Origin: Psychrilyobacter atlanticus DSM 19335
GTDB lineage: Bacteria > Fusobacteriota > Fusobacteriia > Fusobacteriales > Fusobacteriaceae
Assembly (NCBI RefSeq): GCF_000426625.1
Contig: NZ_KE384547.1
Span: 1-64,000 of the forward strand
Length of the DNA: 64,000 bases
Direction of reading: 5' to 3'
Position 1 is the stretch's first letter. Each line of letters opens with the position of its first letter. The translations under genes and the position numbers were made by a program. Positions 46,455-55,235 of this stretch are shown here, piece by piece. Below the pieces are notes generated by a model. The model made no database searches, was not told the origin of the DNA, and saw only the letters and a program-made list of their open reading frames with translations.

Positions 46455-48362
46455 CTATATATCCAAGTTCTTTACGAATTCGGCTCCCTCTTCGATAAAT
46501 TTCTTTCTAGGTTCTACCTTGTCACCCATCAATTTATCAAATAACTTATCTGCTTCTACAGCGTCATCTATACTTACCTGTAATAATGTTCTTGTATCTG
46601 GATCCATTGTTGTTTCCCATAGCTGATCTGGATTCATCTCTCCTAGCCCCTTATATCTTTGAAGGGTAAATCTTCTGTTTTCTATGTTAAGTAATTCCGT
46701 TGCATCCTTCATTTGTTTATCCGTATAAGCATATTGTACCGATCTACCAGCTGTTATCTTAAATAATGGTGGTTGAGCGATATATATATTTCCATTAGTT
46801 ATTAGATCTGACATATATCTAAATAGGAATGTTAAGATTAAAGTTCTGATATGAGCGCCATCTACATCGGCATCGGTCATGATTATGATCTTATGGTATC
46901 TTAATTTTTCAAGAGTCATCTCATCATTCATTCCAGCACCAAATGCCGTGATCATAGCTCTTACTTCTGTATTTTCTAATGCTCTATGTAATCCAGCTTT
47001 TTCTACATTCAGTATCTTTCCTCTTAGTGGTAAGATAGCTTGTGTATGTCTGTCTCTTCCTTGCTTTGCTGATCCTCCTGCTGAATCTCCCTCTACTATA
47101 TAGACTTCGCATTCTTCAGGTTTCTTAGATGAACAGTCTGCAAGTTTTCCCGGTAATGACCCTACTTCTAGTGCAGATTTTCTCATTACTAATTCTCTTG
47201 CTTTTTTAGCGGCTTCCCTTGCTTTTTTAGACATCAAGATCTTTTCGATTACATTTCTTGCGTCTGCCGGAGTATCCTCTAAGTGCATCTTTAGATATTT
47301 ACCTACAATACCAGAAACTATACTAGTAACTTCTGAACTACCTAATTTTGTCTTAGTTTGTCCCTCAAATTGAGGATCTGGTACTTTTACAGATATAATT
47401 GCTGTCATTCCCTCTCTGATATCACTACCTTGGAAGTTTCCATCTCTTTCTTTTATAAGTCCCATAGTTTTAGCTACATCGTTTACTACACGAGTAAGAG
47501 CAGTTCTAAATCCACTTACATGGGTTCCACCTTCATGGGTATTTATATTATTAACAAATGAGAATATGCTCTCTCTTTGCTTTATTGTATAAGTCATGGC
47601 AATCTCTACGACTACCCCTTCAGCCTCTCCATTCATATAGATAGGTTCTTTGATTAATTTTTCATTTCCATCCTCTAACTCAGCCAGGAAATCGATTATA
47701 CCACCGTCAAATTGTAATATTTCCTCGACTTTATCTTCTTTTCTAGAGTCAGTAAGTACTATCTCTAAGCCTTTATTCAAATAAGCCAATTCTTTTAGTC
47801 TGTTCTTCAAAGTTTCGAAACTATAGATTAAAGTTTCAAATATCTCATGATCAGCTTTAAATAATATTCTAGTACCAGTTTCCTTAGTTTTACCTATTGT
47901 TTTTACATCAAACATAGGTTTTCCTCTTTCCAATCTTTGATGGAAGATTTCACCATCCGTCTTTACATAAACTTCCATCCATTCAGATAGAGCATTTACT
48001 ACTGAGATACCTACTCCATGAAGTCCCCCAGATACTTTGTAGTTATCGTTCTCAAACTTACCACCAGCATGTAATACAGTCAATACAATCTCCAATGCTG
48101 ATTTTCCATGTTTAGGATGCATTCCTGTGGGAATTCCTCTTCCGTTATCGATTACTTCAATTATATTGTCTTCCAATACATTTATAATTATCTTGTTACA
48201 ATGCCCTGCCAAGGCTTCATCTACTGAGTTATCTACTACTTCCCACACAAGATGGTGTAATCCCCTTTCAGATGTAGAACCAATATACATTCCCGGTCTT
48301 TTTCTAACGGCTTCTAATCCTTCTAAAACCGTTATATCTTCCGCTTTATAATTATTACTCAT
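46455..48362 (-). CDS. gyrB: DNA gyrase subunit B
   Basis: ATPase subunit, 635 residues. GHKL ATPase motifs: EVVDNSVDEALAGH, IEVIDNGRGIPTGMHPKH and GLHGVGISVVNALS. The TOPRIM domain has EGDSAGGSAKQGRDR and MTDADVDGAHIRTL. C-terminal RYKGLGEMNPDQLWETTMDP is typical. Follows the dciA-like gene by 20 bases; separated from gyrA by 223 bases. Confidence 0.97.
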   Translation of the reverse strand: MSNNYKAEDITVLEGLEAVRKRPGMYIGSTSERGLHHLVWEVVDNSVDEALAGHCNKIIINVLEDNIIEVIDNGRGIPTGMHPKHGKSALEIVLTVLHAGGKFENDNYKVSGGLHGVGISVVNALSEWMEVYVKTDGEIFHQRLERGKPMFDVKTIGKTKETGTRILFKADHEIFETLIYSFETLKNRLKELAYLNKGLEIVLTDSRKEDKVEEILQFDGGIIDFLAELEDGNEKLIKEPIYMNGEAEGVVVEIAMTYTIKQRESIFSFVNNINTHEGGTHVSGFRTALTRVVNDVAKTMGLIKERDGNFQGSDIREGMTAIISVKVPDPQFEGQTKTKLGSSEVTSIVSGIVGKYLKMHLEDTPADARNVIEKILMSKKAREAAKKARELVMRKSALEVGSLPGKLADCSSKKPEECEVYIVEGDSAGGSAKQGRDRHTQAILPLRGKILNVEKAGLHRALENTEVRAMITAFGAGMNDEMTLEKLRYHKIIIMTDADVDGAHIRTLILTFLFRYMSDLITNGNIYIAQPPLFKITAGRSVQYAYTDKQMKDATELLNIENRRFTLQRYKGLGEMNPDQLWETTMDPDTRTLLQVSIDDAVEADKLFDKLMGDKVEPRKKFIEEGAEFVKNLDI

Positions 48363-48382
48363 CTAACTTACCCTCCTAAATC

Positions 48383-49222
48383 TTATTTCTTCAACAGCTG
48401 TATAAATTCCTCTGCCCTTTTCTCTATATATTCATCCTCTAGTTCACCTAAATCTATTATAAAATATAGTTTAGACAACTCAAAAGCCAGCTCATCTTTC
48501 CTGTCTCTCAAATAGATATCTATATTTTTTTTTATCTTGGATAGTTTTTTTAATTTTATTCTGTTATATTCTTTTTCTGTTAGATCTTCTATCTCCCTTA
48601 CAGCCTGGAAATATTTCAGCATTTTTCTATCTTTAAAGGCTTTCATAAGGGTTTCTTCTAGTTTTAAAACTTCTTTATTCATGCATATAGCACACATAGG
48701 CTCAGGGGAACTATAATAAATTCCACACTTACACTGCTTATATCCATGAAGTTTCAAGTATTTTTTTCGTTTATATGATTTTTCCAAAACAACCTTTGTC
48801 TGTTTTTTTATAAAATCATCTTTTATTTCTTTGAGCTCCTCTTCCATCTGCAGATATTCTTCAGCGGTTAAGGTCACACTGTCTAAATCTATCGAGTCAT
48901 CTCTTTCTTTTTCATTCAAAAAATAATCTTTAGTATCTTTTTTTCCAATTTTAAAGATTATCTCACTTACATAATCTCCACCTAAAAATTCATTGGTTTT
49001 CACTATGATAGATTTCTTTTGAAAATTCATCTGCTGGATCCAAATCGAATTTTCTACTCCTACAAAAAGTTTTCCCTGTTTCAAGAAGATAACAAAACTT
49101 TTTTTAGAAAGTTCCCCCACTATTTTATCCCATTCTGATTTTAAAATACCTTCCTTTAGGAGCCGGCTCTTAGTTATGGCTGCTTCCATCAGATCACTTA
49201 CATCTACTAGATTTTTAACCAT
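48383..49222 (-). CDS. DciA/DUF721-like protein with zinc-ribbon-like C-terminal half
   Basis: 279 residues. The N-terminal 95 residues match the DUF721 (DciA) pattern: WDKIVGELSKKS, then KLFVGVENSIWIQQM. DciA proteins help load the replicative helicase. A longer lysine/glutamate-rich helical part follows, with a CxC...CxxC group (C164, C166, C177, C180) that looks zinc-binding. It lies between recF (8-base overlap) and gyrB, where DUF721 genes often occur. The helicase-loading role is inferred. Confidence 0.75.
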   Translation of the reverse strand: MVKNLVDVSDLMEAAITKSRLLKEGILKSEWDKIVGELSKKSFVIFLKQGKLFVGVENSIWIQQMNFQKKSIIVKTNEFLGGDYVSEIIFKIGKKDTKDYFLNEKERDDSIDLDSVTLTAEEYLQMEEELKEIKDDFIKKQTKVVLEKSYKRKKYLKLHGYKQCKCGIYYSSPEPMCAICMNKEVLKLEETLMKAFKDRKMLKYFQAVREIEDLTEKEYNRIKLKKLSKIKKNIDIYLRDRKDELAFELSKLYFIIDLGELEDEYIEKRAEEFIQLLKK

Positions 49223-50297
49223 CTATCTCACCTCTGTGTACATAAAATCTTTTCGCTTCTATCTCTAGATCTGAGGTAGAACTAATAAATAGTTGTATCT
49301 CCCTCTTTTGAAAATATTTCAATATATTTTCCTTCCTTATGGAGTCAAAATAAGATGATATATCATCTATTATAAAGATAGGCGTTTCTTTTTTTTCTTT
49401 TATTATCATATCTATTTCAGATATTTTTAAGGCAAATACTATGGATTTTTTCTCCCCTTGAGATGAATAAGATTTGGCTTCCTTATTGTCTAAACGAAAG
49501 ATAAAATCATCTCTTTGTGGACCAATAAGGGAATATCCATATCGTAATTCACGACCCCTTACCTCTTCATAACTTTTCTTTATTTTACCCTCTATTTCCT
49601 CCAAAGTAGGAGATCTTAATTCTCCTAAAAAGGATTTATACCCCAAGGTCAGCTCCTTTTCCCCATCAAATAATTTTCGATAGTTTAAAGACAATAACCT
49701 TGAAACATTTTTTACATAATCGATTCTTTTCTTTACTACTAATGATGCATATTTTATAAACTCTAAATTATAGATCTCAAACATTGGATCGTTGGTATTT
49801 CTATCCTTTAGATATTTATTTCTGAATTTTAACAGTTTGGATACCGACTTTAAATAAAGATAGTACTCTGGATCTGCCTGAGCTATCTCATAGTCAAAGA
49901 ACGATCTTCTCACACTGGGCGACCCAATAATAAGCTCTATATCTTCTGGTATAAAAGATATAATATTTAATTTACCCAAAAATTCATCATACTTAATCGA
50001 TTTCCTATTATAGGAATATATCTTCTTTTTTTCATCTACTTTTACCGATATGGATTTTAGTGCTATCCTATCCTCATAGTTAACAAAAGCTCCCATCTTA
50101 TGGCGACCGTACTTTATCATTTCCTTATTTTTACTGGTTCGAAAACTCTTTCCTGTAACCGTAAAATAAACAGCCTCCAGTATACTAGTTTTCCCCTGAC
50201 CATTTTTCCCTAAAAATAAGTTAAATCTACGATCAAATTCCAAGTGCTCATCATCTAAGTTTCTAAAATTGATCATATTCATATCTAGGATTTGCAT
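49215..50297 (-). CDS. recF: DNA replication and repair protein RecF
   Basis: 360-residue SMC-like ATPase that helps load RecA at gaps. Walker A GKNGQGKTS (about 30-38), signature YSSQGEKKS, Walker B IFIIDDIS. Standard N terminus with INFRNLDDEHLEF. Starts 11 bases after yaaA; overlaps the DciA-like gene by eight bases. Confidence 0.95.
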   Translation of the reverse strand: MQILDMNMINFRNLDDEHLEFDRRFNLFLGKNGQGKTSILEAVYFTVTGKSFRTSKNKEMIKYGRHKMGAFVNYEDRIALKSISVKVDEKKKIYSYNRKSIKYDEFLGKLNIISFIPEDIELIIGSPSVRRSFFDYEIAQADPEYYLYLKSVSKLLKFRNKYLKDRNTNDPMFEIYNLEFIKYASLVVKKRIDYVKNVSRLLSLNYRKLFDGEKELTLGYKSFLGELRSPTLEEIEGKIKKSYEEVRGRELRYGYSLIGPQRDDFIFRLDNKEAKSYSSQGEKKSIVFALKISEIDMIIKEKKETPIFIIDDISSYFDSIRKENILKYFQKREIQLFISSTSDLEIEAKRFYVHRGEIDG

Positions 50298-50308
50298 CTT
50301 AGCACCTC

Positions 50309-50518
50309 TTACGCTATTACTTCTATCTTTTTACCGTCAAATTCTACGATATCTCCCACACGGATCTTCTTCCCTCTTCTAGTTTCGATCTCGCCATTTA
50401 CTTTGACCATCTCTTCAGTAATTACATGTTTTGCATCTGATCCGCTACCTACTATATTGGCCCATTTCAATAATTGATCCAATTTAATAAATTCCGTTGT
50501 AATTTGTATTTTTTCCAT
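50309..50518 (-). CDS. yaaA: S4-domain RNA-binding protein YaaA
   Basis: 69-residue S4-like protein: FIKLDQLLKWANIVGSGSDA, then VKVNGEIETRRGKKIRVGDIVEF. It is found between dnaN and recF in many genomes. Here it is first in the recF-gyrB operon, with no dnaA-dnaN upstream in the window. SD GGAGG nine bases before ATG. Confidence 0.93.
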   Translation of the reverse strand: MEKIQITTEFIKLDQLLKWANIVGSGSDAKHVITEEMVKVNGEIETRRGKKIRVGDIVEFDGKKIEVIA

Positions 50519-50646
50519 TTCTTTACCTCCAAGTTTATTGAATATTTTCTAAACCAACTTAATCACTTTCCCTTTAAAAAGTTTTTCAAAGTAAGGATTA
50601 ATTTTAATAAAATTTAGATCATCTATCCAATATAATTACACATTAT

Positions 50647-50675
50647 ATTTTATCACATTTCCCCTTTATTATCAA
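50647..50675 (-). promoter_or_regulatory. Promoter of the yaaA-recF-gyrB operon
   Basis: Minus strand: TTGATA (50670-50675), 17 bases, TAAAAT (50647-50652) with TG one base upstream, giving an extended -10. About 125 bases of leader follow. No DnaA-box cluster was seen in 50519-50803. Confidence 0.65.
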
Positions 50676-50765
50676 TTAAAACGGCTTCTCAACAATCTGT
50701 CTTAATCCCACCATTAAAAAGTTTTTTAACCATCCTTATTTGACAGATTAGAGGGTCTCAGAAAT

Positions 50766-50797
50766 AAAAAAATAGAACTCGAAAGTCCTATTTTTTT
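50766..50797 (-). terminator. Terminator of the DUF3857 gene pair
   Basis: Stem with A/T-rich outer part (aaaaaatag / ctatttttt) and inner act/agt pairs around a tetraloop, immediately after the lipoprotein gene stop. T-run on the minus strand. Confidence 0.85.
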
Positions 50798-50803
50798 ATT
50801 CCA

Positions 50804-52741
50804 CTATTTTTTTATAAAAATTTTATCTCTCATAGGATTTTTTATATCCAATACAAAGTCTTTAAACTCTTTATAATCCTCTTTTTTTACAATTCCAACA
50901 GGAATATAGATCTCTCTAGTTATATCTATAATATTTTTATCTTGTTCTGAAATAAATTTATATTTTGCAGTTCTATCTCCTACCTTAAATTCCTTTACAA
51001 TATTCAGCCCATTGATAAATTTTGAAGTTTCTAGAATATCTTTATTCTGACTAAGGTCTATTCTAAAAGTTTCCTTCGTAGATATCTCACTGTATATTTG
51101 ATAGTCATGATCTCTTTTGTCTAAAGACAAACTTAAGTTAAGCTCCACAGGAGAAATCATAAAATATAGATATTTATCTTGATCTATAACCAAGTTATCA
51201 GCCTTTAAACTATACGACATTTTCATAGGGGTTTTATAATCCATAAAATCACCGAATTTAGTTTCCCCAACTATTGTAGTCGATGAGTTACCAAAATCTT
51301 GATCTATAACATTTTTCCTCTGAGTAGGAAGCATTTCCCCATAAGACCTTATAAAACTATCCCTTGCCCCCTTAAATTCAAGACTTACACCTATTTTTGC
51401 ATCGTCATCTTCTAATTTATAGAGATAGTTTTTATTCTCCTTATAATCTATTTTTGGTTCATAGACCTGAGGGAGATAGTTATTTTTTCTAGAGATATAA
51501 TTTGTTTTTTCATCAAATGCATCTAGGTATTTATATCTACTATTTAATAGAACTATTCTTCCATCGACGTATGTTCCTACAGTATATATCGAATGATTCA
51601 TAGGATACTTTATCTGGTAAGGTGAACTTTTAAAAAATGAGTCTAATATGATCACAGGGTATATATCATCAATATTTTGTGCTCTAACGAGCCCTATAAA
51701 TAATGCATTCAAATCAATTATAGACCCATATTTTTGATAGATAATCTGATCTAAATTTAGCGGTTTAAAATCTGATTGATCTAAATATATATTTTGAGCA
51801 GTAAAATTATTTATTACATATGAATATATTTTAGCTACTTTATCTATTTTTTCTTCGGTATTCCCTGCTATCTTATTAGAAAGCTCTCTGACCTTAGGGC
51901 TTATTTCTATATTATCCATGGATTTTAGTTTTTCTTTACTCAGATCTGACCAATCTTTATAAAAAGAATATACAACTTTATTTATATCTAATAAGAGGCT
52001 TACAGGCATAGCCTCCTCCCACTTTAAAACTTTTGTATTCTTCGAACTAAAGGTAAGGATATATCTATCATCTAAAACTTTTTTATCCTCAACTATATTA
52101 TCTCCTACAACCTCATAGTTTAGCTTCATAGATTTTGGATAATCTATCATTTTAGTTTTATTTACAGATGGAATTTCACCATCAAAAGGTTCATTCCCAC
52201 CTAGAGGGGAAGTATACTTAGTTTTAATAGTATAATCAGTTATAATATAAGTTCCCGGTTCTACTTTGGAAAAATTAACTATCCTATTTTTATTGTGAAC
52301 ATATGAAGGCGAATATATTGCCAGTTCATCATCTTGTTCAATACTTTGGTTTTTAGGTATTGAAATTTTTTTGTAATCTTTTGTCACCGTATACATTTCT
52401 CCCAAGATCAATTTTTCATTGGTTGGATCGTAATTTATAATTATATCTGACAATTTTTTCTTTCCTTCATAATTAATTACCTTAGTGACCTTAAACTTAT
52501 TGATCTCGCTGCTTCCATCTTTATGAACAGTTAATTTTTCATTGTTTACCAACTGAACTGCTCCTAATTCAGCATACTCCTCAGGAAGTTTATTGTTATC
52601 TTTAATAATCTTTATAACTTCACTAAATTTATATCCCATCTTATCTGAATTTTCATCGTTTCCCGACTTAAATTTCGTACACCCCACAAAAACAAAGGTC
52701 ATCAAAGTCATATATATAAATAATTTTACTTTATTTTTCAT
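50804..52741 (-). CDS. DUF3857-type lipoprotein with degenerate transglutaminase-like domain
   Basis: 645 residues. Lipoprotein signal peptide with lipobox FVGC at about 18-21, so membrane-anchored outside the cytoplasm. N-terminal DUF3857-like region, then a domain parallel to the intact transglutaminase-like domain of the upstream gene. The catalytic cysteine position reads YGSIIDLN and the aspartate position reads LLNSRY, so only the histidine (MNHS) remains. Probably a non-catalytic partner. Overlaps the upstream gene by 11 bases. Confidence 0.7.
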   Translation of the reverse strand: MKNKVKLFIYMTLMTFVFVGCTKFKSGNDENSDKMGYKFSEVIKIIKDNNKLPEEYAELGAVQLVNNEKLTVHKDGSSEINKFKVTKVINYEGKKKLSDIIINYDPTNEKLILGEMYTVTKDYKKISIPKNQSIEQDDELAIYSPSYVHNKNRIVNFSKVEPGTYIITDYTIKTKYTSPLGGNEPFDGEIPSVNKTKMIDYPKSMKLNYEVVGDNIVEDKKVLDDRYILTFSSKNTKVLKWEEAMPVSLLLDINKVVYSFYKDWSDLSKEKLKSMDNIEISPKVRELSNKIAGNTEEKIDKVAKIYSYVINNFTAQNIYLDQSDFKPLNLDQIIYQKYGSIIDLNALFIGLVRAQNIDDIYPVIILDSFFKSSPYQIKYPMNHSIYTVGTYVDGRIVLLNSRYKYLDAFDEKTNYISRKNNYLPQVYEPKIDYKENKNYLYKLEDDDAKIGVSLEFKGARDSFIRSYGEMLPTQRKNVIDQDFGNSSTTIVGETKFGDFMDYKTPMKMSYSLKADNLVIDQDKYLYFMISPVELNLSLSLDKRDHDYQIYSEISTKETFRIDLSQNKDILETSKFINGLNIVKEFKVGDRTAKYKFISEQDKNIIDITREIYIPVGIVKKEDYKEFKDFVLDIKNPMRDKIFIKK

Positions 52742-54683
52742 CTATTTTCACCCCTTTTATCAAGAATAAATTGTTATTATTTGATAGTTCCCCTATCTCT
52801 TTTTTTATCTCCTGATATTTTTCTTTAGGAAAATGAATTTTTGAATTTTCCAAATAATAACTAGTATCCAATATATTATTTTTTACTTTGGAAGTAAATA
52901 CCGTTTTAAATCCAGCATAATCTATTGTCTTAGGTTTTGGTATGGAAATATTTGAAATACTCTCTGAAAATTCCAAACGATAGTTTACAGTGAAACTTGT
53001 GGGTGAATTTAATTTAAAATCATATTTCCTTTCAGCTAATGAAAATGGGTGTGAAATTAACCCCTCATACATAAAATGAATACTAGGATCAGCACCACTG
53101 AAGGGTATAAATATATAATCATTGATCTTTTTTCCATATCCAGGTATCTCGATATCAGCTTTTATAGTATATTTAGAATCCATATTTTTAGGATCTGAAG
53201 TTATAATCTTTGTTGTTATTATACTAGGGTTAACCCTATTTATAAGCCCCGTTATCACCTTATCCAAGTCATATTTATTCATATTCATAGATATAGATCT
53301 CAATCCACCATCAGCTACTCCTGAAAATGTAAATTCAATAATTCCCATAGCATTATAGTCACTGTCTAATTTTAGATCTATCGTTACACTTGAATTATTC
53401 TCTGCAGCCGGTGACATAGGAGTATTCCTCAATGTATCACCATCTTTACGAGATATTAGATAGGAGTTATCCTCTTCATGTTTAGGTAAAAAATCCTTAG
53501 TAGTTTCATATGTCGGATCCAACATATGCATTGGCTCACCATTTTCATCATAGGCTATCGTTATCATATGGTTAAACATATCAATCGGAACCTCAGGGTT
53601 AAGTTTTGATCCTGCGCTCATAAGAACCGTATCTGACTTAATTCCAGCTTCATTCAGCATAGCACTCAAAAGGGTGGCTTTATCTCTACACACTCCCCCT
53701 CTAGTTTTAAACGTATAAGATATATCGTGAGGCTCTAGGCCAGGTCTGTTCTTTTCTCCATCTACTCCTAGATATCTTATGTTTCTAGCTACCCAATAGA
53801 AGATATTCTCTATTTTTTCATCCCTTGTCTTGGCATCTTTAGTCAGTTCCTCTACCTTATTTCTGATATCATCATCCATAGTAAGATGAGGCAAAACTAG
53901 TTCATAAGACCATTTGGATATATACTCCCAATTTGGTATAGTTGTATACTCTATATAGTTTAAAGAAAATGCGATATCTTCCATATTAGACTCTCGAGTC
54001 ACCAGTGAATTATCCCTTACATTCCATTCATATATCTGTTTATCCTTTATTTCAGTTCTTTTTTGATCATATTTAAATCCTACTTTATTCAATTCATGGA
54101 CATATAATTTAATGTCTTTCGGAAACGTAAGCTTTTCATAATTATTTATAAATTTGGCAGAACTTTCTAGGGTAATTCCACCTGAAAAATGCCCCTCTAT
54201 CCTTGCTTTTTTTATAATCTCAATAGATTTAGTATAGATTATATCTCCTATTTCTAAGTTTGGTATTGTCCCAGATAAAGTTTTATGTTGAGTTGTATAT
54301 ATGTTTTTCTCCTGGGAAGCTCCGTTTATTTTTTCTTCCAATATTTTTTTAGGATCCAGTTCAATTATTTTTCCATTTGCTTTAATAAGCTCTATTATAG
54401 CTATGTCTAAACCACTGTAATTAGCATCATAATCAAAGTAAAGTGAGTTATCTTTTTTAGAAGTGGTATTTAAGATTTTTCTATAAATTTCGGTTGTTAT
54501 CGTTCCTTCTCCCAATTCATCTCTTTCTGTTAAATTGTTGACTATATAAACCTCGTTATATTCCTTATAGTCCTCAGCTACTATAGGTGATAAAATTTTA
54601 ATAGCTTCATTTTTGTGGATATAAGCAGAAAAACTTATCGATGAAAACCATATTGTCAATAAAATTATAAACTTCTTAACCAT
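52731..54683 (-). CDS. DUF3857 / transglutaminase-like envelope protein
   Basis: 650 residues. N-terminal signal peptide (about 1-20, ending SISFSA). DUF3857 domain (about 40-240), then a transglutaminase-like domain with a complete catalytic triad: C332 (RGGVCRDKA), H372 (FNHM), D389 (MLDP). A C-terminal DUF2569/3858-like beta region follows. ATG at 54683 is chosen over a TTG within the SD. Role in the envelope is unknown. Confidence 0.8.
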   Translation of the reverse strand: MVKKFIILLTIWFSSISFSAYIHKNEAIKILSPIVAEDYKEYNEVYIVNNLTERDELGEGTITTEIYRKILNTTSKKDNSLYFDYDANYSGLDIAIIELIKANGKIIELDPKKILEEKINGASQEKNIYTTQHKTLSGTIPNLEIGDIIYTKSIEIIKKARIEGHFSGGITLESSAKFINNYEKLTFPKDIKLYVHELNKVGFKYDQKRTEIKDKQIYEWNVRDNSLVTRESNMEDIAFSLNYIEYTTIPNWEYISKWSYELVLPHLTMDDDIRNKVEELTKDAKTRDEKIENIFYWVARNIRYLGVDGEKNRPGLEPHDISYTFKTRGGVCRDKATLLSAMLNEAGIKSDTVLMSAGSKLNPEVPIDMFNHMITIAYDENGEPMHMLDPTYETTKDFLPKHEEDNSYLISRKDGDTLRNTPMSPAAENNSSVTIDLKLDSDYNAMGIIEFTFSGVADGGLRSISMNMNKYDLDKVITGLINRVNPSIITTKIITSDPKNMDSKYTIKADIEIPGYGKKINDYIFIPFSGADPSIHFMYEGLISHPFSLAERKYDFKLNSPTSFTVNYRLEFSESISNISIPKPKTIDYAGFKTVFTSKVKNNILDTSYYLENSKIHFPKEKYQEIKKEIGELSNNNNLFLIKGVKIDEK

Positions 54684-54749
54684 TTTTAATTCCTCCAACT
54701 TTAATTTTTTTACCTATAACTTAAGTAAAATTTAAATTTTAGCTCTACA

Positions 54750-54778
54750 ATAATAGTTCTTAATTTTGATAAAGTCAA
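54750..54778 (-). promoter_or_regulatory. Promoter of the DUF3857 gene pair
   Basis: Minus strand: TTGACT (54773-54778), 17 bases, TATTAT (54750-54755). About 65 bases before the start of the 54683 gene. Confidence 0.7.
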
Positions 54779-54789
54779 TCTTTTTAAAG

Positions 54790-54958
54790 TTATTCATTTT
54801 TTCCCCTACAAATGGGATCTGCCACCCCAGAGGACTTAAGTCTGTGGTTATTAAACCAATTTACACGATTCTCAACAAATCCTTTACCGTCAGTTTTATT
54901 AGCAAAAGTAATGCTAAATAATAATAGAATACCTATAGAGATTAACCATTTTTTCCAT
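54790..54958 (-). pseudogene. Small secreted-protein ORF with an apparent A-tract frameshift
   Basis: An ATG at 54958 has a well-placed GGAGG (54966-54970) but ends after 14 codons. One frame over, the DNA reads KWKKWLISIGILLLFSITFA, a good signal peptide, followed by about 36 residues ending GVADPICRGKNE and a stop at 54790. Removing one A from the A6 run (about 54950-54955) joins start and frame into about 55 residues. Product unknown. It may be a slippery tract, a mutation or a sequence error. Confidence 0.55.
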
Positions 54959-54970
54959 TTGAATTCCTCC

Positions 54971-55186
54971 TTTAAATTTATAATTATATTTTCTCACGTA
55001 TGACTTCCTAAAATGTAATCGTATTATATAATTAATGTTCATTTTTTACTATCAAAATTAAATTTATGATGAAAACTGAATAAAAAAATGCTTAAAATTC
55101 AGTTTTTTCATTTTTTATAACTTAGATTGTCAAATTAAATACTATTTTAATTTTTTAGAAGGAATTTTATTCCCTAAACAAAACAA
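54971..55186. other. A/T-rich spacer
   Basis: No gene or strong signal seen beyond the SD of the small frameshifted ORF. A weak -35/-10-like pair occurs near 55025-55055 on the minus strand but is not convincing. Confidence 0.4.
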
Positions 55187-55217
55187 AAAAACTGCAGAGG
55201 AGTTCTCTGCAGTTTTT
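55187..55217 (-). terminator. Terminator of the M18 aminopeptidase gene
   Basis: Perfect 13-bp stem (aaaaactgcagag / ctctgcagttttt) with a 5-base loop and a T-run on the minus strand. Confidence 0.92.
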
Positions 55218-55235
55218 CTTATTTTAACTTTATCT

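Noticed and set aside
50519-50803. Possible replication origin upstream of yaaA
   Set aside because: No TTATCCACA-type boxes could be found; only weak TTATC words occur in A/T-rich DNA.
54812-55003. Plus-strand open frame of 63 codons
   Set aside because: It is the reverse shadow of the small secreted-protein ORF on the minus strand and has no SD.
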